A stretch of 7,558 nt of DNA. Source: Candidatus Parvarchaeota archaeon (lineage in GTDB: Archaea; Nanobdellota; Nanobdellia; Parvarchaeales; Parvarchaeaceae). Every line of letters begins with the position of its first letter. The stretch's first letter is position 1. A program made the translations under genes and the position numbers. The stretch lies in assembly GCA_030044235.1 (NCBI GenBank), contig JASHWD010000045.1:1-7558 (forward strand), read 5' to 3'. Under the pieces are notes generated by a model. It saw nothing but the letters and a program-made list of their open reading frames with translations, was not told the DNA's origin and searched no databases. Positions 1 to 5,370 of the stretch are shown here, one piece after another.

Positions 1-648
1 GGCTGTCTATACCTTCCTAATGAAACATCGGGTTCTTTAGCGGTAGGAAGCACTTTACAGGTAGGCTTTTCATGTTCTTTCCCTTTTACGGTCTCAGGCA
101 ATGAAGCCCAGTACACAAACCCCTTATCAGCAAGCACTACATCCGGAGCTTCAATCTACCTGTGTTCAGGAGCTTCATCTCCTTTCGGTTCGATATCCTC
201 TCCTTCCTGGAATGAAGAAATACAGGACCCGTACCCGTTCAGCTCAATAGGTTATCTGCCTTCCGGAGACACGTGTACAGAATCATCCACAGCCGGAGGC
301 TATTATCCTGCCTTGTCAGAATCCATAATAGGAGTCAATGAACTTCCTTATTCAAATGTGACGGCACTTGGTTATGGATCCACTGCTCTTGATTATTCAC
401 TATCAAATTATTCATTGGTCGTAATAATGCTCGCAGCAGGATACTTTGACAATTCCATATCGACTCCCGCCAGCTACTTCGAATCACGGGGATGTTTCCA
501 GGAGAGCGACGAAGACGCACCTGCTTACAGCGGGTACGGCAGCAACACAGAGATCTACGTCTGTGCCCAGCCTGCAGGTACGTACGATCTTACCATTTCA
601 AGCGGTTTTTACACATCAGCAGCCGCCTACATCTTTCCGGTTGCTTAG
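1..648 (+). CDS. Secreted or cell-surface protein, C-terminal part (5' end outside window)
   Basis: Frame 1 is open from the first base to the TAG at 646-648, giving 215 residues with no start at the window edge. The TTG at 313 is an internal Leu codon, so I do not take it as the start. The protein is rich in Ser, Thr, Gly, Tyr and Pro and poor in Lys and Arg, with six Cys (residues 2, 25, 55, 92, 165, 188 of the fragment). The patterns IYLC (around 55) and IYVC (around 188) recur, each preceded by another Cys 23-30 residues earlier, which suggests two related disulfide-bonded beta-sandwich domains. This composition is typical of archaeal extracellular proteins, but I recognise no family. The stretch looks more GC-rich than the downstream genes. 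The C-terminus ends on a hydrophobic strand-like segment with no membrane anchor or sorting signal. Coding status is fairly sure; function is unknown. Confidence 0.75.
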   Translation, partial: GCLYLPNETSGSLAVGSTLQVGFSCSFPFTVSGNEAQYTNPLSASTTSGASIYLCSGASSPFGSISSPSWNEEIQDPYPFSSIGYLPSGDTCTESSTAGGYYPALSESIIGVNELPYSNVTALGYGSTALDYSLSNYSLVVIMLAAGYFDNSISTPASYFESRGCFQESDEDAPAYSGYGSNTEIYVCAQPAGTYDLTISSGFYTSAAAYIFPVA

Positions 649-690
649 ACACCCATCACACGAAAGACAAACAATCGAATTTGGTTATCC

Positions 691-698
691 TTATAAAT
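691..698 (+). promoter_or_regulatory. TATA box of the YVTN propeller gene (leaderless)
   Basis: The octamer TTATAAAT is centred 26.5 bp before the ATG at 721. Archaeal transcription starts about 25-27 bp downstream of the TATA centre, so the transcript should begin at or next to the A of the start codon. The A-rich bases between 701 and 720 contain no Shine-Dalgarno, which agrees with a leaderless mRNA. Confidence 0.7.
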
Positions 699-720
699 CA
701 GTAAATCTTAAAAATAAAAT

Positions 721-1785
721 ATGACAGATGCAGTAGAAACTAAAAGTCCTTCAAATAATAAACGCAATGTTCTAATCTTTACAGCAGTCGTTGTTGTGAT
801 AGTTGTTTTAGCCGCATTATTTTTGTCAGGCTTAATTAAACTTCCGCAGAGCACGACCTCACAATCAAGTTCAAACTCTTCTAAAACTATGACAAGTCTT
901 ACTGCAAATACTGTTGAGAACAATATTTCAATCGGTAGACAGCCACTCTATATCGCGATGGCACCAAATGGAGAATTTGCTTACATAACTAACGGTGCTA
1001 GCGGCACAGTCTCCGTTCTAAGCACGTTGACAAAAAGATTAAATGCTACCTTGCCGGCTGGAACAGATCCTTCTGGCATTGCGATTACGCCGGATGGACA
1101 ATTCGCTTACGTAGCAGATACCGGCGGTAATACGGTCACTGTTATAAATTTAGAAACGGAAAGATTAAACGCCAGTGTAAAAGTCCAAGGCCGTCCAGAA
1201 AGTGTAGCAATAACACCTAACGGGGACTTTGCTTATGTAACAAATAGTTTAAATGGAACAGTCTCAGTTATAGATACAATTACAAATAGTGTAATAGCAA
1301 ATGTATCGGTAGGGGAAATACCATACAGCGTAGCTATTGCGCCAAATGGAGAATATGCTTACGTCGTAAACTCAGGCAGCAACACGATCTCAGTTATAAA
1401 AACAGCGACCAACGCCGTAACTGCAAATATACCGGTTGGAAATCACCCAGAAAGTGTAGCAATAACACCTAACGGGGACTTTGCTTATGTAACGAACACA
1501 GGTAACGGTACCGTGTATGTAATCAATACAACAGACAATGAAGTAGTTACCAAAATATCCGGCTTGCTTTCGCCTTCGAGCGTAGCTATCACTCCAAACG
1601 GACAATACGCATATGTAACTAGTTCCGGCGGCGATAACGTTTTTGTCGTCAACACAGCCACTTACAGATTAAACGCCAGCATACCTGTAGGAATTGAGCC
1701 TTCAGATGTCGCGATTACGCCGGATGGACAATTCGCTTACGTTGCAAATAGCGGCAGCGATGTAGTTTCAGTAATAACCACATAA
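721..1785 (+). CDS. Membrane-anchored seven-bladed YVTN-family beta-propeller protein
   Basis: The 354-aa protein starts with a short cytoplasmic tail (KRN before the membrane segment), then one hydrophobic helix at about 17-39, which predicts an N-in, C-out signal anchor. A Ser/Thr/Asn-rich linker (about 43-62) follows. Residues 69-354 form seven repeats starting at 69, 111, 153, 195, 237, 279 and 321, spaced exactly 42 residues apart. Each has the YVTN signature: P-x-x-[VI]-A-I-[TA]-P-[ND]-G-x-[FY]-A-Y-[VI] followed by G-x-V-x-V-[IV]. The last repeat is 34 residues long; the segment just before residue 69 could supply its closing strand. Sequons (NIS at 68, NAT at 108, NAS at 150 and 318, several NGT) suggest N-glycosylation outside the cell. 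YVTN propellers are common archaeal surface or S-layer-associated proteins, often binding or adhesion modules; the ligand cannot be read here. Probably co-transcribed with the gene at 1795. Confidence 0.9.
   Translation: MTDAVETKSPSNNKRNVLIFTAVVVVIVVLAALFLSGLIKLPQSTTSQSSSNSSKTMTSLTANTVENNISIGRQPLYIAMAPNGEFAYITNGASGTVSVLSTLTKRLNATLPAGTDPSGIAITPDGQFAYVADTGGNTVTVINLETERLNASVKVQGRPESVAITPNGDFAYVTNSLNGTVSVIDTITNSVIANVSVGEIPYSVAIAPNGEYAYVVNSGSNTISVIKTATNAVTANIPVGNHPESVAITPNGDFAYVTNTGNGTVYVINTTDNEVVTKISGLLSPSSVAITPNGQYAYVTSSGGDNVFVVNTATYRLNASIPVGIEPSDVAITPDGQFAYVANSGSDVVSVITT
925..1785 (+). repeat. Seven tandem 126-bp repeats encoding YVTN blades
   Basis: Repeat units start at 925, 1051, 1177, 1303, 1429, 1555 and 1681, and the last is shortened. 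DNA identity is patchy. Blades 3 and 5 share an uninterrupted match of more than 40 bp (around 1196-1241 and 1448-1493), while blades 2 and 7 share more than 30 bp (1081-1112 and 1711-1742). Adjacent blades have drifted at synonymous positions. The offsets, 252 and 630 bp, are whole multiples of 126. Confidence 0.9.
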
Positions 1786-1794
1786 GTTTTACTA

Positions 1795-2280
1795 ATGACA
1801 GAAGATTATCCAAGCAGAAGACTTGAGAAATTATTGGGAAGCTCAACCCCGCCAAAGGCTGAAGATACGATTGCTTTATTGAAAGAAAAAGAGAAGCTAG
1901 ACAAAGATTTGTTTAAATTACTAATGTCAGAAAGCATTAGAGTGGGCGGTGCAGAGCTATTGGCAAAAGACGGGGTAATCGTGAAAGCTAATGGGAAGGC
2001 TTACATATCCGGCGAGTCCATCGAAAATGTATACGCCGCTAACAATCAGGATTTAGAAAAGAAAGGCCTAGACATAACTAAAGTTAAATTTTTATCTTTA
2101 GCAAAGGTGGCCCTGGAGGCTAAAGCATTTATATACGTTTTAGGAAGGGATTCAAAAGGCGATGACTACGCTTACAAGATAACACCACTAGGCGTATCAA
2201 AAGTGGACCATACTTATATCAGCATTTTATACGCAATAGCGAAACGCAAGGCAGACAAACATCCAGAAGGATACGCGTAA
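1795..2280 (+). CDS. Hypothetical protein, 161 aa, downstream partner of the YVTN protein
   Basis: I do not recognise a family. The ATG at 1795 lies 9 bp after the propeller stop. There is no obvious TATA element at the expected distance and no Shine-Dalgarno, so it is probably read from the upstream promoter. The N-terminal 45 residues are highly charged and helical, with a Lys/Glu-rich stretch at about 27-40. Residues 46-80 look like alternating beta strands (GVIVKANGKAYISG, with glycine turns). The rest is mixed alpha/beta, including the hydrophobic helix FLSLAKVALEAKAFIYVLG and a Lys-rich C-terminal helix. There is no signal peptide or membrane segment, so it is probably cytoplasmic although its neighbour is exported. 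A later in-frame ATG at 1924 would leave 118 residues, but the upstream part has normal coding character. Confidence 0.75.
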   Translation: MTEDYPSRRLEKLLGSSTPPKAEDTIALLKEKEKLDKDLFKLLMSESIRVGGAELLAKDGVIVKANGKAYISGESIENVYAANNQDLEKKGLDITKVKFLSLAKVALEAKAFIYVLGRDSKGDDYAYKITPLGVSKVDHTYISILYAIAKRKADKHPEGYA

Positions 2281-2287
2281 AATTTTT
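2279..2287. terminator. Possible bidirectional oligo-T terminator between convergent genes
   Basis: An A4T5 tract begins at the stop codon of the 161-aa gene. It gives five T on the plus strand and four T on the minus strand, about 40 nt past the ribonuclease stop. Archaeal RNA polymerase terminates at oligo-T tracts without needing a hairpin. The tract is short, so this is tentative. Confidence 0.3.
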
Positions 2288-2321
2288 AGCAGAATTATAT
2301 CGGATAGTTTGCTGGAAGGAT

Positions 2322-3611
2322 TCAAACGCTAAATTCTTCGTATTTCTTTGGCGTTCTTACTTGATACCCCCTCGAAACAAGTTCCTGTGTTAGGACCGCT
2401 TGAGAACTTGGTTCTCCGTGCACAAGATATATTTGCGTTGTCTTGTCTGGGCACACGGTTTCAACGATTTTTATCAAGCCTTCTTTGTCAGAATGCGCAC
2501 TTAATTTTACTTGCTTTATTTCTGCTCGCACCGCCTTTTTTACCTTTGCCCCGTTCTTGTCCGAGAATTCTGCATAACCTGTGTCGATAGCGGACTTTAG
2601 CGGGGAGTTTTCTGGCAGGAATCCGCTTGGGACTATTATCGTGTAATTTTTATCGGTTATTACTTCTCTTAATATTTTTCTGCTTATTCCACCAGTGCAG
2701 AATCCAGATGTGGAAACAACGATGCTCTTATGCCCTTTGTAGCCGTCTGGTAAGCCCGCAGATTCGGTAAGATTCGAAAGGTCCACATCGCGGTAAGCCA
2801 TATCCTTTATCTTGAGGTAAGAAGGGGAAACCATATAGAATTCATATTCCGGGTGGTCGTCCCTTATCTGGCTCAAAAGATTACCAACGCGCTGCATTCT
2901 CTCTATTGCAAACGCCGGCACGAAAACGTTCTTTCCCTTTGATATCGCTTCATTTACGTATTGGATAAAAGTTTGCTCCTGTTTGTCCATAGGTTCTCTA
3001 GATTCCTTTCCATAAGTGGATTCTATTATTAGTGCTCTTGGGTTTTTTTGAAGCGAACCCAACCCTGGTAACTCTTTCTGTAAGTTGCCTTCAAGATTTA
3101 TGTCGCCTGTATAAACTATTCTGTCGGACCCACAAGTTACTTCTGTTATAGCTGAACCGGGTATGTGTCCAGCATTTACAAGTTTGACGTCGAAGTCGCC
3201 GACTCGGACAGGACTGTTATAATCTGTGGAAAGCCATCCGCTCTTTATTGCAAGTATATCATCCAATGTGAACTGTCGTCCTGGCGGAGTCCCATCTGGT
3301 ACGCCCTCTTTCTTTTTTCTTTCGTTTATTTTTAATATGTCGTTGAGCTGATATTCGGTGATTCTTTTTGTCATTTCAGTTCCGATATATCTTGTATTCG
3401 GATTAAGCCTTTGAGAATAAGGAAGATTTCCTACATGATCAAGATGCGCGTGCGAAACGACTACAAAATCAGATTTTGGAAAAGCTTGGTCATCATCTTC
3501 GTGGTCCTGTTTTGAACCGTAGTCTAAGCAAAGAGTCTTTCCGGCATACTCCAGAGTCACTCTAACGTTGCCTACCTCTTCAGTACCGCCGTAGAACTTG
3601 ACCCTAACCAC
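2322..3611 (-). CDS. Beta-CASP metallo-beta-lactamase ribonuclease (archaeal CPSF2/RNase J-like)
   Basis: This 429-aa protein has the full two-metal hydrolase set: motif 2 HAHLDH at 54-59 (H54, H56, D58, H59), H149 in AGHIPGS, D170 in YTGD, E197 in IESTYG (beta-CASP motif A), H373 in SAHSD (motif B) and H398 in VHGE (motif C). The family comprises archaeal CPSF/RNase J-type zinc-dependent endo- or 5'-exoribonucleases acting in RNA 3'-end processing and decay. There is no N-terminal KH domain, so it is closer to the short CPSF2-like group than to aCPSF1, and its length is usual for that group. The usual beta-CASP sequence PAFAxGRxQE reads PAFAIERMQR here (G to E at 237, E to R at 241), and the common GYQxxGTLGR-like segment is replaced by PSGFLPENSP (around 328-337). 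This implies a divergent RNA-binding cleft. GTG start; an in-frame TAA lies three codons upstream. Divergent from the kinase gene. Confidence 0.9.
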   Translation of the reverse strand: MVRVKFYGGTEEVGNVRVTLEYAGKTLCLDYGSKQDHEDDDQAFPKSDFVVVSHAHLDHVGNLPYSQRLNPNTRYIGTEMTKRITEYQLNDILKINERKKKEGVPDGTPPGRQFTLDDILAIKSGWLSTDYNSPVRVGDFDVKLVNAGHIPGSAITEVTCGSDRIVYTGDINLEGNLQKELPGLGSLQKNPRALIIESTYGKESREPMDKQEQTFIQYVNEAISKGKNVFVPAFAIERMQRVGNLLSQIRDDHPEYEFYMVSPSYLKIKDMAYRDVDLSNLTESAGLPDGYKGHKSIVVSTSGFCTGGISRKILREVITDKNYTIIVPSGFLPENSPLKSAIDTGYAEFSDKNGAKVKKAVRAEIKQVKLSAHSDKEGLIKIVETVCPDKTTQIYLVHGEPSSQAVLTQELVSRGYQVRTPKKYEEFSV

Positions 3612-3614
3612 AAT

Positions 3615-3650
3615 TTGTTAAGAAACAATAAGATATTTAAGTGTTAACAA
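3615..3650. repeat. Inverted repeat TTGTTAA/TTAACAA flanking the ribonuclease TATA box
   Basis: TTGTTAA at 3615-3621 and its exact complement TTAACAA at 3644-3650 are separated by 22 bp holding the minus-strand TATA box. The right arm lies in an 8-bp palindrome, TGTTAACA (3642-3649), and an extra AACAA sits at 3624-3628. This could be a repressor site, but AT-rich DNA gives such repeats easily. Confidence 0.35.
3633..3640 (-). promoter_or_regulatory. TATA box of the beta-CASP ribonuclease gene
   Basis: On the minus strand the octamer reads TTAAATAT, centred 25.5 bp before the GTG start at 3611. No Shine-Dalgarno lies between them, so a leaderless transcript beginning at or next to the GTG is predicted. 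Confidence 0.6.
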
Positions 3651-3690
3651 TCTGTTTTTCGTTATTATTCACTTTTTTTATAAGTAAAAT

Positions 3691-3714
3691 ACAAAGGTAT
3701 TTATATGCCTTTGT
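3691..3714 (+). promoter_or_regulatory. 24-bp dyad enclosing the kinase TATA box, candidate operator
   Basis: ACAAAGG at 3691-3697 is an exact reverse complement of CCTTTGT at 3708-3714. Inside, T3698/G3707 is a wobble pair, then A3699/T3706 and T3700/A3705 pair, leaving a 4-base centre. The central bases 3700-3707 (TTTATATG) are the best TATA match for the kinase gene, giving a start near 3730 and a leader of about 8 nt. A dyad on top of the TATA box is the classic position for an archaeal repressor that blocks TBP. Transcription probably starts downstream of it, so an RNA hairpin role is less likely. Confidence 0.55.
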
Positions 3715-3737
3715 TTCTCTAACTTTTTAATAAGATT

Positions 3738-4295
3738 ATGGAAACATATTTACGTCTAAAGGCAGAAGTGGAACTCGCGTCTAAAAAAGGCTTGCAGGAT
3801 ATAGTCGTGCATGGAGACCCACGTTATAGAATCGATAAAATATTAGACCCTCTTTCAACACCCTACATGTTTTTTAAATGGCTAAGGCAAGAGGGTGAAG
3901 ACGACCAATTTGAAGTTCAGTCAAAAATATACGCAGCAATACCAAGAAACACACCCAAGCCAATAGCACGTGTGAGATTCAGTAATGGCGAGGTTAGAGC
4001 TTATGTTATGGAAAAAATAGACGGCGAGCCACTTTTATGTCTGGTAGATAATGGTTCTCTTAAGCAATATCTTAGTAAGTTTGGCAAGACTAAAGAGGAT
4101 CTTAAGTCTGAAATAACTCAAGTTGTATATCGCATACGCGCAGCCGGCTTAAAACACGGCGATTTAGCGATAAGGAATATTCTTCTGAGTCGTCAAGATG
4201 GGCGTCCAATTTTTATAGATCCCGCTCCGTATTACAATGATTCCGACGGTCTGGCCGGCATACTTTCAGAAATCAACTTTTCAAAAGATAGATAG
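3738..4295 (+). CDS. Minimal protein-kinase-fold protein (RIO/Bud32/InaA-like)
   Basis: The 185-aa product carries the compact kinase core. A likely beta-3 lysine is K47 (MFFKWLR), the helix-C glutamate E59 (FEVQSK), a hinge after YVMEKIDGEPL (89-99), the catalytic loop HGDLAIRN (H140, D142, N147) and a metal-binding Asp D161 in FIDPAP, replacing DFG. There is no recognisable glycine-rich loop. The HGDxxxxN loop and D-P-x-P motif are those of RIO, Bud32 and LPS-kinase/InaA-type small kinases. Substrate is unknown: protein, sugar or lipid are all possible. No Kae1 or other KEOPS gene is in view, and the arginine-rich C-terminal tail typical of Bud32 is not seen in this frame. Short for the fold: the reading frame stops at TAG 4293-4295, while the +1 frame continues with kinase-like sequence to 4359. 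ATG at 3738 without a Shine-Dalgarno. Confidence 0.8.
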   Translation: METYLRLKAEVELASKKGLQDIVVHGDPRYRIDKILDPLSTPYMFFKWLRQEGEDDQFEVQSKIYAAIPRNTPKPIARVRFSNGEVRAYVMEKIDGEPLLCLVDNGSLKQYLSKFGKTKEDLKSEITQVVYRIRAAGLKHGDLAIRNILLSRQDGRPIFIDPAPYYNDSDGLAGILSEINFSKDR

Positions 4296-4359
4296 ACGTT
4301 ACTTTAGGCAGTATTCCGACGCATATTTAGGTTTGCCGATAAATGAGACACCCTATTGA
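4276..4359 (+). other. Probable continuation of the kinase gene in the +1 frame
   Basis: Frame 0 ends with SEINFSKDR and TAG at 4293-4295. The +1 frame is open across this point and encodes IDRRYFRQYSDAYLGLPIN and a few more residues to TGA at 4357-4359. Its Arg and aromatic spacing resembles the last helix of InaA/LPS-kinase-type proteins. Skipping one base in TTTT (4278-4281), AAAA (4283-4286) or the GATAGATA stretch (4287-4294) would join the frames and give a kinase of about 205 residues. The tail would overlap the converging gene by 7 bp. This may be a sequencing indel, a real mutation or, less likely, programmed frameshifting. Chance cannot be excluded. Confidence 0.45.
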
Positions 4360-4793
4360 TGGTTTTCAGGGATAGTCGCCTGTAACGCGCTCATTCTAGC
4401 GTCAACCGCATGCAGTTTTTTGGTTAATTCTGCCCGTTCCCGGTTCGCTTTTTCTAATTTCTCTGTGACTTCCGCAAGCCGCTCCTTTTCTAGACGTTCA
4501 AGATAAGCTTTCTTTGCGGCTTCATACCGTCTTGATTCAGATTCTTTCAAAATCTGCTCTAATCCTTCTATCTTTACTTCTTTGACCATAAGGATTCTTC
4601 CTAATCCAACAGAGCCAGCTTCTATGCTTCCAGGTCCTTCGTTCATTCCCTCAAAGCGAGAAATTATCTTGTCTTTCAGTTCCTGTAGGTTTTCGGCTAG
4701 AATGTATGCCTCGACTGTTGTCCTTTTTGTACTAGTACCATATTCTTCGAATACGATATAATCATACGAAAATTGAACTGAATATGTATCCAT
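4353..4793 (-). CDS. Hypothetical protein with C-terminal coiled coil, 146 aa
   Basis: No family is recognised. Residues 1-75 look like a small alpha/beta domain: an aromatic-rich strand (YSVQFSYDYIVFEEYG), a strand-helix unit (TVEAYILAENLQELKDKIISRF), then a Gly-rich turn leading to ILMVKEVKI. From about 77 to 140 it is one long charged helix rich in Glu, Lys, Arg and Leu with heptad-like Leu spacing, a probable coiled coil for dimerisation. It has no signal peptide or membrane segment. The ATG at 4793 follows a strong Shine-Dalgarno and a consensus TATA box, unlike the leaderless neighbours, which suggests efficient expression. It converges on the kinase gene and has its own promoter, so it is not in an operon with the upstream minus-strand gene. 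Confidence 0.8.
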   Translation of the reverse strand: MDTYSVQFSYDYIVFEEYGTSTKRTTVEAYILAENLQELKDKIISRFEGMNEGPGSIEAGSVGLGRILMVKEVKIEGLEQILKESESRRYEAAKKAYLERLEKERLAEVTEKLEKANRERAELTKKLHAVDARMSALQATIPENHQ

Positions 4794-4796
4794 AAT

Positions 4797-4803
4797 ACCT
4801 CCT
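4797..4803 (-). promoter_or_regulatory. Strong Shine-Dalgarno AGGAGGT
   Basis: On the minus strand AGGAGG (plus-strand 4798-4803) is followed by TATT and then ATG at 4793. It is a full anti-16S match with a short 4-base spacer, and it fixes the start codon. It is the only convincing Shine-Dalgarno in the window. Confidence 0.75.
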
Positions 4804-4828
4804 TTTTTAACTTAAGAAGAAACTATTG

Positions 4829-4836
4829 TATATAAA
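4829..4836 (-). promoter_or_regulatory. Consensus TATA box of the coiled-coil protein gene
   Basis: The minus strand reads TTTATATA, the archaeal consensus, preceded by an A-rich stretch that could serve as a BRE. Its centre predicts a transcript start near 4806, leaving a leader of about 13 nt just large enough to hold the AGGAGG. Confidence 0.7.
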
Positions 4837-4904
4837 CGTTTAAAGTCTGAATGTTTTTTAATTTCAAATTTTATTTTTTGGTTTGATGACCTGTTCGATT
4901 ATTT

Positions 4905-4936
4905 CGAGCTATTTGTGCGTAAGATCAAATAGCCCG
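4905..4936 (-). other. Stem-loop after the stop codon of the 123-aa gene
   Basis: GCTATTTG (4908-4915) and CAAATAGC (4926-4933) are perfect complements around a 10-base loop. Beyond one mismatch, CG (4905-4906) pairs with CG (4935-4936), giving 10 of 11 pairs. It starts about 10 nt past the minus-strand stop at 4947. No T tract follows on either strand, so it is not a classic intrinsic terminator; it may be a 3'-end stabiliser, a processing site or a dyad bound by protein. Confidence 0.45.
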
Positions 4937-4946
4937 GATAGATAAT

Positions 4947-5318
4947 TTATTGGTGGCCGGTTTTTGCATTTTTAGATTTAGAAACAATGTCCTGTGCTAT
5001 ATAAGAAGCAAGTACCTTCGGTAGAGAATCTAGCCAAATTCCGACTTTTTCAATGCTCCATCGTTTATCGTGGAGTTCAGCCGCAATTATGTCATCCGCT
5101 GCTCTTACCGGGTTTTTTATTGCATTTTTAATCATGGCGGTGTTGACTCCGGGCAGCATTCCATATCTCTGCAAATCGTTCACAAATTCTTTGTAGAATT
5201 CTTTTATCATCGTAGGATCATTAAGATATTTTACTCCTGCATTTGCAAGTTCGTAGGCACTAGGCTTCAATCCACTATCTTGCCATTCTATCGACGAAAC
5301 CAACTCTGTAAGGTCCAT
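4947..5318 (-). CDS. Hypothetical helical protein, 123 aa
   Basis: No family is recognised. I choose the ATG at 5318, not the in-frame TTG at 5336, because the palindromic TATA element at 5341-5348 lies 26.5 bp before it, as a leaderless transcript requires, and there is no Shine-Dalgarno. The TTG start would lie under 10 bp from the TATA centre. The product looks soluble and mostly helical: MDLTELVSSIEW opening, LANAGVKYLNDPTMIKEFYKEFVNDLQRYG helices, a PGVNTAMIKNAIKN segment, then DIIAAELHDKRWSIEKVGIWLDSLPKVLASYIAQDI and a short Lys-rich tail. No Cys and no membrane segment. It is divergent from, and seems to share a promoter with, the 112-aa protein and ferritin-VIT1 unit, which hints at joint regulation. 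Confidence 0.75.
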   Translation of the reverse strand: MDLTELVSSIEWQDSGLKPSAYELANAGVKYLNDPTMIKEFYKEFVNDLQRYGMLPGVNTAMIKNAIKNPVRAADDIIAAELHDKRWSIEKVGIWLDSLPKVLASYIAQDIVSKSKNAKTGHQ

Positions 5319-5340
5319 TTTATTTCTAGAAAACAACTAC

Positions 5341-5348
5341 TATTAATA
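5341..5348. promoter_or_regulatory. Palindromic TATA box shared by two divergent leaderless genes
   Basis: TATTAATA reads the same on both strands. Its centre (5344.5) is 26.5 bp from the A of the ATG at 5371 (+) and 26.5 bp from the A of the ATG at 5318 (-). The 52 bp between the two start codons contain no other good TATA element and no Shine-Dalgarno, so one TBP site probably serves both directions. Overlapping TTAATATA (5343-5350) is an alternative plus-strand register. Confidence 0.6.
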
Positions 5349-5370
5349 TATTGCAGTTTTCATAAAACAT

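Noticed and set aside
313..648. A separate 111-aa gene starting at TTG 313
   Set aside because: The same frame is open from position 1 with uniform composition, and there is no promoter or Shine-Dalgarno before 313, so it is the end of a longer gene.
925..1785. Repeats as a CRISPR array or minisatellite
   Set aside because: The 126-bp period is coding, keeps the YVTN protein motif and diverges mainly at synonymous sites, so it is a protein repeat.
2348..2590. Plus-strand 80-aa ORF
   Set aside because: It is antisense to the C-terminal part of the ribonuclease, whose catalytic motifs prove the minus-strand frame; composition is that of a shadow frame.
3738..4295. Bud32 of the KEOPS complex
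   Set aside because: The catalytic loop resembles Bud32, but the short length, D-P-x-P motif context and absence of any KEOPS neighbour do not let me separate it from RIO- or InaA-like kinases.
4794..4946. A tRNA or other structured RNA gene in the largest gap
   Set aside because: Only one hairpin is visible; there is no T-loop GTTCRA-like sequence or cloverleaf pairing, and the rest is explained by a promoter.
5319..5336. TTG at 5336 as the start of the minus-strand 129-aa form
   Set aside because: It would begin too close to the only TATA element, with no ribosome site; the ATG at 5318 has ideal leaderless spacing.
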